Origin: Pseudomonadota bacterium
Lineage (GTDB): Bacteria; Myxococcota; Myxococcia; Myxococcales; Myxococcaceae
Length of the DNA stretch: 64,000 nucleotides
NCBI GenBank assembly: GCA_023423535.1
Contig: JAFAFL010000127.1
Location: forward strand, 1-64,000
Direction of reading: 5' to 3'
Both the position numbers and the translations under genes were made by a program. The number at the start of each line of letters is the position of its first letter. The first letter of the stretch is position 1. Positions 1 through 8,270 of this stretch are shown piece after piece. The notes beneath the pieces are model-generated. The model was not told the origin of the DNA, did not search any database, and worked only from the letters and a program-made list of their open reading frames with translations.

Positions 1-47
1 CGAACAGCGTGCTCGCTCGAGATGACGTGGCCCCAGGCCGCGGCTGA

Positions 48-539
48 TCAGGCGTGCCCGGAAGCACCGGAATCGACCGCCAGGCCGGTCATGAAGCCGC
101 GCGCGACGCTTCTCGGATCAAGCCTGACTTCATCCTTCGGGATGCCCAGAGTCTCCCAACGCGCGACTTCGTCCGATACCGAAAGGCCGATCAATTCGTG
201 CGTCCTGGCTCGCAGGCTGACGGCGCTCGTGATGCAAAGACCCACCAGAAACAGCGCAAGCGGCACGGGAGTGACGCGGCCGAGGAGCTTCGGCCTGGTG
301 ACAGGTTCCGAGGTCGGAGGCGCCTGTATGCCAGCCAGCGTCGCGAGCACTGCCGTGGCAATCGCTATCAACCCTCCGACGGCGCTTTGCGTGAGGCCCG
401 TGGACTGTCCGAGTATCCAGCCGACACCGGCGCCTCCGACGACGAGCCCACCGACTTCCGAAAGTCTCAAAAGGAATGTCCGAAAGTGCACGTCAAGAGG
501 GTATCGGAAGAGTTCGCGGATTGCCAAGATCGCGAGCAC
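48..539 (-). CDS. Small multi-pass membrane protein, unknown function
   Basis: About 163 residues if the GTG at 537-539 is the start. The frame stays open upstream to 881, but that part is low-complexity and antisense to the next gene, so I do not include it. Four hydrophobic stretches are visible: the N-terminal VIPVLAILAI, then VGGLVVGGAGVGWILGQ, AVGGLIAIATAVLATLAGI and PLALFLVGLCITSAVSL. They suggest a four-helix inner-membrane protein with a polar C-terminal tail of about 50 residues. Codon use is less GC-biased than in the neighbours. I recognise no family. It is divergent from the lipoprotein at 703. The strand is supported by the hydrophobic pattern, but the start is uncertain. Confidence 0.5.
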   Translation of the reverse strand: MLAILAIRELFRYPLDVHFRTFLLRLSEVGGLVVGGAGVGWILGQSTGLTQSAVGGLIAIATAVLATLAGIQAPPTSEPVTRPKLLGRVTPVPLALFLVGLCITSAVSLRARTHELIGLSVSDEVARWETLGIPKDEVRLDPRSVARGFMTGLAVDSGASGHA

Positions 540-702
540 CGGGATGACGCCCGCGTATCCCGGGCACCGGAACGGGTGCGGGAAAGCAGGGCGTCGGGGC
601 GACGACGCTGTCGTGCTGATCAGGCATCTCCGCGTGGCACCACCGTTGCTCTCCTCGTCCGCAACCGCGCGCGATCTTCGCGCGACGGACGAGTGAGAGG
701 TC

Positions 703-1638
703 GTGATGACGGGGCTTTGCACGGACCGCGAAGAGGTTTGCGCAGCGAACGCGAAGGGCACTTCACGGGCGGCGCTGTCGCGACGGACGCCGAAGTCGCG
801 GCAGGGCAACGGTGTCGCGGCGCTCCTCGGGCTCGCGGTCGCGCTGTCCCTCACAAGTACCGGCTGCGGCGGTGACCTCACCTCCGCGGAGCTGGCGCGG
901 GTGACTGAGGAGACGCGCAGTGGCCTGCGCGTGGCGAGGCGGGTGGCGACGGTGCTCGACTTCCTCCACCTGTTGCCGAAGGAGGCGTGCGGCGAACCGG
1001 AGCGTCACTTCGCGCCGAAGATCGTCCCCGACTTCGAGAAGGCCTTCGGCTGCACGCTGCTCGCGAAGACGGGGGAAGAGACCGCGGACACGGTGCGGCT
1101 CGAACTCCCGAACGAGGGCTGCACCTTCCACGGCCGCCAGCTGCAGGGCGCGCTGCTGGTCAGCTTCAACGGCGGCGAGGATCGCAAGGACCTCGTGCTC
1201 GACTTCAACGAGCTGCTCATCGACGGGCGGGTCATCCCCGCCCGCGGCGGCTACGGCGAGTGCGGAGACGCGCAGAGCTTCTGGGCGGACGCGGCCGGCA
1301 CGCTCCCGCAGTCGGAGGACCGGCGCTACGTGGCCGGCGGGAAGTTCAAGCAGCTCGAGGGCATCCCGCTCATCGGCGGCGAGCAGGCGTCGCTGGACGC
1401 GAGCGGCCTGATGACCACCGCCGACGGCACCGGAAAGCTGCGGGTGAAGGGCCTCGTGCTCATGCTCTTCAAGAAGCCCATCCCCCGGCGCGGCGAGCTG
1501 GAGATCGAGCTCGAGGACGGTCGCTTCATCTCCGCGAAGGTGCAGAACGAGAGCCTCGACGAGGAGCTCATCGACGTGGAGGTGAAGCTCGACGACAGGG
1601 CGCCGGTGCAGCTCACCCTTGCGCTGCAGGCGCTGTAG
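703..1638 (+). CDS. Putative lipoprotein, unknown function
   Basis: 311 residues. A hydrophobic stretch LLGLAVALSL is followed by the lipobox-like TSTGC at about residue 55, so this is probably an exported lipoprotein. The N-terminus is unusually long: a double ATG at 703/706 and about 35 mostly polar residues before the hydrophobic core. The true start may be a rare codon nearer the core, but I see no better ATG/GTG in frame. The mature part is about 255 residues, mixed alpha/beta, with scattered Cys (ACGEP, GCTLL, GCTFH, GECGD) that could form periplasmic disulfides. No family recognised. It is followed after 55 bases by the DUF2167 gene on the same strand, so they may share a transcript. 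Confidence 0.75.
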   Translation: MMTGLCTDREEVCAANAKGTSRAALSRRTPKSRQGNGVAALLGLAVALSLTSTGCGGDLTSAELARVTEETRSGLRVARRVATVLDFLHLLPKEACGEPERHFAPKIVPDFEKAFGCTLLAKTGEETADTVRLELPNEGCTFHGRQLQGALLVSFNGGEDRKDLVLDFNELLIDGRVIPARGGYGECGDAQSFWADAAGTLPQSEDRRYVAGGKFKQLEGIPLIGGEQASLDASGLMTTADGTGKLRVKGLVLMLFKKPIPRRGELEIELEDGRFISAKVQNESLDEELIDVEVKLDDRAPVQLTLALQAL

Positions 1639-1693
1639 GCCAACGAAACCCCGCGGTTTGACCCTCTCGCCGGGGGCGTGCGAGAAGCCGCGC

Positions 1694-2617
1694 ATGCCCC
1701 AACGCAAGACGTTGATCTCGTCCGCGCTGCTCGCCGTCATCCTCCTCGCGCCGGTGACGCCTGGCACTGCCCGCGCACACGACAGCGAGACGCCGCACAC
1801 CCACGCGGAGGGCGAGGCCGAGGCACTCGCGGAGGGCGAGGGCGAAGAGGAGGAGGAGTCGCTCGAGGGCACCTTCGGCTTCCAGAAGGGCCCCACGAAG
1901 GGGGCGCTCGGGCGCTGGGCGGAGGTGGCCATCCCGGAGAATTTCCTCTTCACCGGTGAAGAGGGCACGAAGCAGCTGATGGAGGCGATGGGCAACGTCG
2001 TCACCCACCGCGAGCTCGGGACCATTGTGGACGATCAGCTGATGGTCGTCTTCGAGTTCGACGAGGTCGGCTACGTGGAGGACGACGAGGGCAGCGACCT
2101 CGACGCGGACGCGATGCTGAAGTCGATGCGCGAGAGCCAGACGGAGGCGAACAAGATCCTCACCGCGCGCGGGCAGTCGGCGCTGGAGATCAACCGCTGG
2201 CACATGAAGCCGAAGTACGACGAGAAGACGAACAACCTCGAGTGGGCCACGGTCGTGCGCGAGCTCTCCACCGGCAACGAGTCGGTGAACTACAACGTGC
2301 GGCTGCTCGGGCGGCGCGGGGTGATGGAGGTCACGCTGCTGGTGAGCCCCGAGGACGTCGAGCGCGAGCTGCCGAAGTTCCGCACCTTGCTCGCCGGATT
2401 CGGCTTCACCCAGGGCGAGGACTACGCCGCGTTCCGCAAGGGCGACAAGGTGGCGGAGTACGGGCTGGCCGCACTGGTGACCGGCGGAGCGCTCGGTGTG
2501 GCCGCGAAGAGCGGGCTGCTCGGGCGGCTGTGGAAGTTCCTCCTCGTGGGCGCGCTTGCGCTGGGCGCTGGCATCAAGCGGCTCTTCGGCGGCGGCAAGG
2601 CGAAGGACCAGGAGTAG
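1694..2617 (+). CDS. DUF2167 domain membrane protein
   Basis: 307 residues from the ATG at 1694, which gives a clean signal peptide (LISSALLAVILLAPVTPGTARA). The frame is open upstream but overlaps the previous gene. An acidic Glu/Gly-rich linker follows, then the hallmarks of the DUF2167 family: AEVAIPENFLFTGEEGTKQLM, GYVEDDEG, the SALEINRWHMKPKYDEKTN region, NLEWATVVREL, NYNVRLLGRRGVMEV, and DKVAEYGLAALVTGG leading into a C-terminal membrane helix. Length agrees with the family (about 300). The family is widespread in Proteobacteria and its function is unknown. The protein is probably anchored in the inner membrane by the C-terminal helix with the bulk in the periplasm. The zinc-ribbon membrane protein gene follows 18 bases downstream, which suggests an operon. 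Confidence 0.9.
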   Translation: MPQRKTLISSALLAVILLAPVTPGTARAHDSETPHTHAEGEAEALAEGEGEEEEESLEGTFGFQKGPTKGALGRWAEVAIPENFLFTGEEGTKQLMEAMGNVVTHRELGTIVDDQLMVVFEFDEVGYVEDDEGSDLDADAMLKSMRESQTEANKILTARGQSALEINRWHMKPKYDEKTNNLEWATVVRELSTGNESVNYNVRLLGRRGVMEVTLLVSPEDVERELPKFRTLLAGFGFTQGEDYAAFRKGDKVAEYGLAALVTGGALGVAAKSGLLGRLWKFLLVGALALGAGIKRLFGGGKAKDQE

Positions 2618-2635
2618 GAGCAGGTCGGCGCCGTC

Positions 2636-3811
2636 ATGGATGCACTGGAGGGGCTGCCGCCGCTGTTCGAGCTGCTCGCCCTCCTCGTCGTCGTGTACCT
2701 CGTCGAGTGCGTGCGCACCGTCGCGCCGCGCTCGCTCGCGGTGCGTTCGCTCTTCCCCGGGCACTGGAGACTCGTCCGCCCATTCCGGCCCTCGCAGTCG
2801 TGGAAGCGCGCGCTGGTCTTCGGTGCGCCGCTGCCGCCCCTGGGCGCGGTGTTCGTCGCGGACCGGCTCCCCTTCGTCGTCGGCCCTTCAGGTCTGACCG
2901 TGTGGCCGGGCCTCGCGGCGGGCGCGCAGGGCTGGAGCGTGCCGCCAACGGACGCGGTGCATGTGCCGTGGTCGGAGGCAGCGCGCCGCGTTCGCGTGGA
3001 CCTGAAGGAAGCCGAGCTGCGCGTGGACGGCGTGACCGCAGCGCACTTCGGCTCGCGGCGGCTGGCGCAGCGCGTGGCGGAGCTGCTGTCCGACGGAGAT
3101 CCCCAGCGTTTCCTCGACGCGCGCTTCGATGAGGCGCTGATCGCGGAGCGCTACCGCCAGTGGCGTCGGAAGGGCTGGCCGCTCGTCGTCGCGTGCAACG
3201 GGCTCTTCCTCGCCATCGCTGGCGGCTGGTGGGCGGTGCTTCAGACGGGCGCGCGCGTCGAGACGGTATTGCTCGTGGCCGGCATCGCCTGGCTCGCCTG
3301 CGCGCTGAACGCGTGGCTGACGCAGCGCCTGCTGCTCCCGAAGAGCGTGCGGGGACCCGTGGGCAAGCGCGTCATCAACACGCTCTCGCCGTTGGCGCTC
3401 ATCCGCGCCGCCGACGAGGTCCGCGCCGAGGTGTGGGGAGATTTCCATCCGCTCGCCGCCGCCGCGCGCGCCGTGCCGAAGCGGGAGCTCACCTTCGCGC
3501 TGCGCGACGCGCTGGCGGAGCTCGAGTGGCCGCTGCAGCCGGCGCTGAGCACCTCGCACGAAGGCGCGCTCGCCGACGAACGGTGGATGCGCGCCAGGCA
3601 GCGTTCGCAATTAGGCGCTCTCTGCGCGGGGCTGGGCGTAGTCGCTGAAGCGCTGCTGCACACGCCGCCCGAAGCGGACGGCATCGAAGGCGCCTACTGC
3701 CCTCGTTGCCGGACCGAGTTCACCGCCGAGGCCGCGCCGCAGACCTGCCCCGAATGCGAGGGCGTCCCGGTGCGGCGCTTCGGCGGCGCCCATCCCGCTG
3801 CCGCGCCCTGA
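2636..3811 (+). CDS. Membrane protein with C-terminal zinc ribbon
   Basis: 391 residues. Hydrophobic segments lie near residues 10-28 (LLALLVVVYLVECV), 60-80 (ALVFGAPLPPLGAVFVA), about 185-205 (WPLVVACNGLFLAIAGGWW) and about 215-235 (TVLLVAGIAWLACALNAWL). A soluble region between the second and third looks PH-like (beta-rich, VHVPWSEAARRVRVD). The C-terminus carries two CxxC pairs, CPRC and CPEC, separated by about 17 residues, typical of a rubredoxin-like zinc ribbon facing the cytoplasm. No named family recognised. It follows the DUF2167 gene closely, so the two products may act together in the membrane. It converges with the carbonic anhydrase gene 15 bases away. Confidence 0.8.
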   Translation: MDALEGLPPLFELLALLVVVYLVECVRTVAPRSLAVRSLFPGHWRLVRPFRPSQSWKRALVFGAPLPPLGAVFVADRLPFVVGPSGLTVWPGLAAGAQGWSVPPTDAVHVPWSEAARRVRVDLKEAELRVDGVTAAHFGSRRLAQRVAELLSDGDPQRFLDARFDEALIAERYRQWRRKGWPLVVACNGLFLAIAGGWWAVLQTGARVETVLLVAGIAWLACALNAWLTQRLLLPKSVRGPVGKRVINTLSPLALIRAADEVRAEVWGDFHPLAAAARAVPKRELTFALRDALAELEWPLQPALSTSHEGALADERWMRARQRSQLGALCAGLGVVAEALLHTPPEADGIEGAYCPRCRTEFTAEAAPQTCPECEGVPVRRFGGAHPAAAP

Positions 3812-3826
3812 AGCGCGGGGCCGCGG

Positions 3827-4462
3827 CTACTCCGCCGGCGAGAACTTCCCGCTCGGCTCGTCGAGCAGGTGCAGCACGCCGTCGTGGATGGCGAAGAAGG
3901 CGCCGCTCAGCTTGAGCTGACCTGCGGCCTCGGCCTCGCGCACGAAGGGGAAGCTGCGCAGGTTCGTCAGCGACACGCGGATGGCCTCGTGCTCGAGCGC
4001 GCGCTGCATGTCCAGCGTGGGGTGCCGCTCCGCCTCGGCGCGAACGCGGCCCGTGGCCTCGTCGAGGATGGACATCCAGTCGTCGATGAAGCTCTTCCCC
4101 GGCACGCCCAGATCCGCACCGGAGAGCGCCGCCCGGATGCCGCCGCAGCTTCCGTGACCGAGCACCACGATGTGCTGCACCTTGAGGCCCGCCACCGCGA
4201 ACTCGATTGCCGCGGAGGCCGCGAGGCGCCTGCCCTCGTGGCAGGGCGGGACGAGGTTCGCCACGTTGCGGAGGACGAAGACCTCGCCCGGGCCGCAGTC
4301 GAAGATCATCGTTGGGTCCACGCGGCTGTCGCAGCAGCCGATGATCATCACCGGCGGCGACTGCCCCTGCGCGAGCTGCTCCCAGCGGCGCTTCTGCGGG
4401 GCGTACGCGCCTTCACGGAAGCGGCGGTAGCCGTCGAGGAGGGGGAAGGTCTCTGTGGGCAT
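3827..4462 (-). CDS. Beta-class carbonic anhydrase
   Basis: 211 residues, usual for the family. Catalyses reversible CO2 hydration to bicarbonate in the cytoplasm. The zinc and active-site signature is intact: Cys43, Asp45 and Arg47 in CCDSRVDP, then His103 and Cys106 in LGHGSCGGI. The conserved FVLRNVANLVPP segment lies between them. An oddity is Cys44, where most relatives have Ser. The C-terminal half also follows the family (IDDWMSILDEA, VSLTNLRSFPFV, LSGAFFAIHDGVLHLLD). Its start faces the histidine kinase gene across about 90 bases. Confidence 0.95.
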   Translation of the reverse strand: MPTETFPLLDGYRRFREGAYAPQKRRWEQLAQGQSPPVMIIGCCDSRVDPTMIFDCGPGEVFVLRNVANLVPPCHEGRRLAASAAIEFAVAGLKVQHIVVLGHGSCGGIRAALSGADLGVPGKSFIDDWMSILDEATGRVRAEAERHPTLDMQRALEHEAIRVSLTNLRSFPFVREAEAAGQLKLSGAFFAIHDGVLHLLDEPSGKFSPAE

Positions 4463-4538
4463 GCGCTGCCTCTATCAAGATGTCGCCGTGCCCGCAGCCC
4501 GGTCCTCCGGCGGGACGCGCAGATTTCGACGAGCGGAC

Positions 4539-4543
4539 AGGAG
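4539..4543 (+). promoter_or_regulatory. Ribosome binding site deciding a TTG start
   Basis: AGGAG lies 6 bases before the TTG at 4550. This is the best-placed Shine-Dalgarno signal for the histidine kinase and favours TTG over the in-frame GTG at 4568. Confidence 0.45.
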
Positions 4544-4549
4544 TGGAAG

Positions 4550-5965
4550 TTGCGGCCCCCTGATGCAGTGCGTAGAGCGACGGACGGAGGAAGGGCCACG
4601 AACCGCGCACTCATCACCCTGACCGGCGCCGGGCTGCTGCTGATGCTCGTGGGCGGCGTCGCGGCGGTGGCGCTGCGCGCTTCGGTGGCGGCGAAGGACG
4701 ATCTGCTCGCCCACCAGGCTCGCGCGTTCATCGAAGCCGAGCGGGTGCAGGCGCTCAGCGAGCGGCAGGCGCGCAAGACCCGCGCGTTCCTCCTCACCGG
4801 AGACGAGCGCTACGTGCGCGAGCGCGACGCGGCCGCAGCCGAGCTGCCCCGGGCGCTCGCGGCGGTGGGCAGTGCCCTCGGCGGCGAGCCGGACGACCCC
4901 GCGTTGCGGGCCGTGGAGGAGCGCCTCGCTCTCGTCCTCCCCATCGACGCGGAGCTGCTGGCGCTGAAGCGCGAGGGCGCTCCGGCGGAGGAGATCGAGT
5001 CCCAGTTCGAGCGGCGCCTGCAGCCGGTGCGCGACGATCTCGACGAGGCGGTGGAGGCGCTGGTGCGGCGGCAGGAGCGGGTGCTCGCGCAGGGGCAGGA
5101 GGCCTCGGACCGCATCACGCGGCGCGCCTTTCTCGCGCTGGTGTTCACCGTGCTCTGTTCGTTCGCGGCGCTGGCGGGACTGGGGCTCCTGCTCGTTCAC
5201 GCGTGGCGCGCCATCGCCGCGCACCGCGCGCAACTGGAGGCGGCGGCGGCCTACCGCGAACAGGTGATGGGCATCATCGGCCACGACCTGCGCTCTCCCC
5301 TGGCCGCCATCTTCGCCACCGCGGCCCAGCCGGATCGCGCCGAGGACGAAATCGGAAGACAGCGCCGCCGCGAGCGCATCCTCCGCAGCGCCCGCCGCAT
5401 CGACGCGCTGGCCGCGCTGCTCATCGACTTCACCCGCGCGCGTGGCCCCGGCGGAGTCCCCGTCGCCTCCCAGCCGGCAAACCTGCACGAGCTGGTGGCG
5501 GATCTGCTCCGAGACCTCCAGTCGGCGCACCCTCACCGGACCTTCGAGCACGCGCAGCACGGCGACGGCCGCGGGCGCTTCGACGGGGACCGGCTCTCGC
5601 AGGCGGTGGGGCACCTGCTCGGCAACGCGCTGGCGGCCTCGCCCCCGGACAGGCCCATCCGCGTCACCACCACCGGTGATCGCGACCGGCTGACCGTGAC
5701 CGTGCACAACGAGGGCCCGCCCATGACCGAGGCGCAGCGGGCGGCGCTCTTTCAGCCGTTCGGCGAAGCGCGCGAGGGCGCCACGGTAAAGAACAGCGCC
5801 GGGTTCGGCCTCTTCTTCGTCCGCGAGATCGCCCGCGCGCACGGCGGCGACGTCACGGTGGAGTCGTCACCGGAGCATGAGCCGGGGCAGGGGCAGGCGC
5901 AGGGAACCGTGGTGCGGCTGGAGCTGCCGAAGACCCCGGCCCGCCGCGACGAGCAGCAGGCCTGA
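4550..5965 (+). CDS. Membrane sensor histidine kinase
   Basis: About 471 residues. An N-terminal membrane helix (LITLTGAGLLLMLVGGVAAV) is followed by about 160 mostly helical periplasmic residues of CHASE3-like character (QARKTRAFLLTGDERYVRER) and a second helix (FTVLCSFAALAGLGLLLVHAW). The catalytic core has an H-box IIGHDLRSPLAAI, an N-box AVGHLLGNALAASP, and a G-box NSAGFGLFFVREIARAHGG. The D/G1 region is short (TVTVHNEGPPM). It should autophosphorylate on the H-box histidine and pass the phosphate to an unlinked response regulator, since none is adjacent. The frame is open far upstream to 3869, antisense to the carbonic anhydrase; that part is spurious. Confidence 0.88.
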   Translation: MRPPDAVRRATDGGRATNRALITLTGAGLLLMLVGGVAAVALRASVAAKDDLLAHQARAFIEAERVQALSERQARKTRAFLLTGDERYVRERDAAAAELPRALAAVGSALGGEPDDPALRAVEERLALVLPIDAELLALKREGAPAEEIESQFERRLQPVRDDLDEAVEALVRRQERVLAQGQEASDRITRRAFLALVFTVLCSFAALAGLGLLLVHAWRAIAAHRAQLEAAAAYREQVMGIIGHDLRSPLAAIFATAAQPDRAEDEIGRQRRRERILRSARRIDALAALLIDFTRARGPGGVPVASQPANLHELVADLLRDLQSAHPHRTFEHAQHGDGRGRFDGDRLSQAVGHLLGNALAASPPDRPIRVTTTGDRDRLTVTVHNEGPPMTEAQRAALFQPFGEAREGATVKNSAGFGLFFVREIARAHGGDVTVESSPEHEPGQGQAQGTVVRLELPKTPARRDEQQA

Positions 5966-5976
5966 GCCTCGCCTCT

Positions 5977-7632
5977 TCAGAACCGCAGCGTCAGGGTGCT
6001 CTTCACGCCGGTGAAGGGCGGGAACACGCGGCACACGCCCGAGATGCACTTGAGGCCGCCGCGCGACTGGCCGGCGAAGACGCGCAGGTTGGAGGAGGGG
6101 GTGATCTCCCACTCCGCGGAGGCGCCCGGGTACCAGGTCTGCGACTGCCCGTCCTCGGTGGTGTAGTCGAGGATGCCACTCACCGCGAGGTGCGGGCGCC
6201 ACCGCCAGCCGGCCTGCAGCGTGCCCTCGCGCCAGCGCGACTCGCTGAGGACGATCTTCGAGCGCTCCTGGTGCACCACGTGGAGCTGCAGCGAGTGCCC
6301 GCCGCCCAATGACGCGCCCACGTCCACGTCCGCGTGCGCATCCATCCGCACCGCGTTGCCCTTGATGAGCACGAAGCGCGAGCCCGCCTGCGCGTGGATG
6401 CGCCACGGGCCGCCGTAGAACATGAGGCCCGCGTAGGGGTCCTGGATCGTCGCGGGGAAGATGGTGAAGCTCTCCGGATCGAGGTACCCGCTCCAGTCCC
6501 GGAAGGTGCCGTGGTTGAAGTAGAGCCCGAGCGTGGGGCTCACCGTCCAGTCCACGCGCACGCGGCCGCCGGCGACGTCCTGCTGCGGGTGCTCGAGCTG
6601 CTGCTGCACGCGCTCGAGCGTGGGCAGCTGCGTGTACTGCATGGCGCGGAAGTCCACCGAGCCCACGTTCGGCTGCACCACCGCGAGATCGCCGTAGGCC
6701 TTGCCCTCGAGCAGGAAGGTCAGGTCGCCCGCGTACGCCGTCGCCGAGCCGTAGAGGCCGTAGCCGGTCTCGACCTCGCCGGTGATCGCGGTGCGCCGCT
6801 GCGCCACGCCCTCGAGGTAGATGCCCAGCCAGTCGGTGAGCTTCGGCGCATCGATGCGCGGGCCGGCGAGAAGCCAGCGCTCGTCGTACTCGCGCGTGTC
6901 TGGCGGCGCAAAGGAGCTGACCGGCTCCTGGAAGAGCACCGTCACCGCGCTGCCGCCGACGCGAAGCCGGTCGAAGAGCGCCACGTCCGCGGTGGCGCCG
7001 ATGACGCCGTCGTTCGGGTCGGGCTCGTAGCGGCCCGACGCTTCGTCCACGTTGTTGATGTTCGTGAGGCCGGCGACGACGGTGCCGCTGAAGCGCTCGC
7101 CGGTCCAGCGCACCCGCGCGCCGCGCTGCGTGTTGTCCAGCCCCAGCTCGTCCGTCTTCCGCAGCGACAGCGTGAGCCCGCGGCCAAAGGAGACGTAGCT
7201 GTCGCCGAGCGTCACCTCGAAGCGCCGGCCGGTGTAGCCGAGCCACAGCCGCTCCGGCAGCGGACCGCCGGGCCGCGTGGGCAGCGTCTGCACGTCGAGG
7301 TAGCGCCCGCGCAGATCGACGTCCCGGCAGGGCGTGCCGATGAACGAGGGCGCGGTGACCTCCGCCTTGGAGAAGTAGAAGGCCGCGTCCACCCGCAGCC
7401 CCGCCTGCCACTCCTCCCACGAGCCATTGAGGTTGAAGCGCTCCAGGGCCTCGCCGAAGTCGTCGTCGCAGGAGGTGACGTTGCGGTTGTTCGAGTGCCA
7501 CGCCGCGATGGTCGCGCTCGTCACCTCCACCCGCGCGGGCGTGCCGCCGGTGGGGATGTCGATCGCGCGGGCAGCCGCGGGCCCGAGCGCAACGAGTGCA
7601 CCCAGCAGGAGGGACAGGCTGCGCGGAATCAC
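5977..7632 (-). CDS. Outer-membrane beta-barrel protein
   Basis: 551 residues with a cleavable signal peptide (LSLLLGALVALGPAAARA). The mature protein is full of alternating hydrophobic/aromatic beta-strand patterns (FEVTLGDSYVSFGRGLTLSL, LRVFAGQSRGG) and ends in the strand TLTLRF with a terminal Phe, as expected for a BamA-assembled barrel. It resembles the large uncharacterised barrels (DUF6029-like) but I cannot fix the family. It starts with GTG overlapping by 4 bases (GTGA) the stop of the upstream TlpA-like gene, so the two are translationally coupled. That pairing suggests a shared process, for example export or maturation of redox-dependent surface proteins, but this is inference. Confidence 0.85.
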   Translation of the reverse strand: MIPRSLSLLLGALVALGPAAARAIDIPTGGTPARVEVTSATIAAWHSNNRNVTSCDDDFGEALERFNLNGSWEEWQAGLRVDAAFYFSKAEVTAPSFIGTPCRDVDLRGRYLDVQTLPTRPGGPLPERLWLGYTGRRFEVTLGDSYVSFGRGLTLSLRKTDELGLDNTQRGARVRWTGERFSGTVVAGLTNINNVDEASGRYEPDPNDGVIGATADVALFDRLRVGGSAVTVLFQEPVSSFAPPDTREYDERWLLAGPRIDAPKLTDWLGIYLEGVAQRRTAITGEVETGYGLYGSATAYAGDLTFLLEGKAYGDLAVVQPNVGSVDFRAMQYTQLPTLERVQQQLEHPQQDVAGGRVRVDWTVSPTLGLYFNHGTFRDWSGYLDPESFTIFPATIQDPYAGLMFYGGPWRIHAQAGSRFVLIKGNAVRMDAHADVDVGASLGGGHSLQLHVVHQERSKIVLSESRWREGTLQAGWRWRPHLAVSGILDYTTEDGQSQTWYPGASAEWEITPSSNLRVFAGQSRGGLKCISGVCRVFPPFTGVKSTLTLRF

Positions 7633-8204
7633 TGCGCGCTACCGGTGCGCTCGGTCGTGGCAGGGGCCTCGCCCGCGAGCAGCTTGCGGAGCGCGTCCTC
7701 GAGCTTCGCCTCGTCGCCCGGCGCGTAGCCCACGAAGCGCTGCGCCACCCGGCCCTCGCGGTCGATGATCACCGTATAGGGCGCGTCGCGGCGCGGGTTG
7801 TAGAGGCCGACCACGCGGGTCTCCTCGTCGAGCAGCACCGGGTAGGTGACGCCCAGCCGCCGCACCGTGGGCTGCACGTTCGCCACGCTCTCCGGGCCGT
7901 CCATGGAGACGCCGATGATCTGCACGCCCTCGGCCTTCATCGTCTGGTGGAGCTTCTCCAGCTCCGGCATCTCGCCGAGGCACGGGGTGCACCAGGTCGC
8001 CCAGAAGTTGAGGAGGATGATGTCCTTGCGCAGGTGATCGGAGAGCCGGAAGTTCTTTCCCTCCACCGTGCGCAGCGTGAAGTCCGCGGCCTGGGCAGGA
8101 CCGGAGGAGTCTTCGCCGCCGCCGGACTTCGACGACGTGGCGCAAGCGGACGCGAGGAGGAGGATCGCGGAGGAAACGGCGAGCAGGGGAGCGTGGAGGC
8201 GCAT
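7629..8204 (-). CDS. TlpA-family thioredoxin-like lipoprotein
   Basis: 191 residues from the ATG at 8202-8204. The signal peptide ends in the lipobox LASAC (Cys21), so the protein is lipid-anchored. The thioredoxin fold follows with FWATWCTPCLGEMPEL (active-site WCTPC, about residues 71-75) and the conserved cis-Pro loop region DAPYTVIIDREGRV. This is the TlpA/ResA type of periplasmic thiol-disulfide reductase, used for cytochrome c or other exported-protein maturation. The frame is open upstream to 9314, antisense to the Cys-rich lipoprotein; the lipobox decides the start. It is coupled by overlap to the outer-membrane barrel downstream and diverges from the Cys-rich lipoprotein gene. Confidence 0.92.
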   Translation of the reverse strand: MRLHAPLLAVSSAILLLASACATSSKSGGGEDSSGPAQAADFTLRTVEGKNFRLSDHLRKDIILLNFWATWCTPCLGEMPELEKLHQTMKAEGVQIIGVSMDGPESVANVQPTVRRLGVTYPVLLDEETRVVGLYNPRRDAPYTVIIDREGRVAQRFVGYAPGDEAKLEDALRKLLAGEAPATTERTGSAQ

Positions 8205-8270
8205 CGGCCGCGGACTATAGAGGCTGACCTTCTGGATCCGAACAGGACAGTGTGATTGCTTCGCGGTCCC

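Noticed and set aside
1..47. Gene at the left edge
   Set aside because: Too little sequence; no frame with recognisable content.
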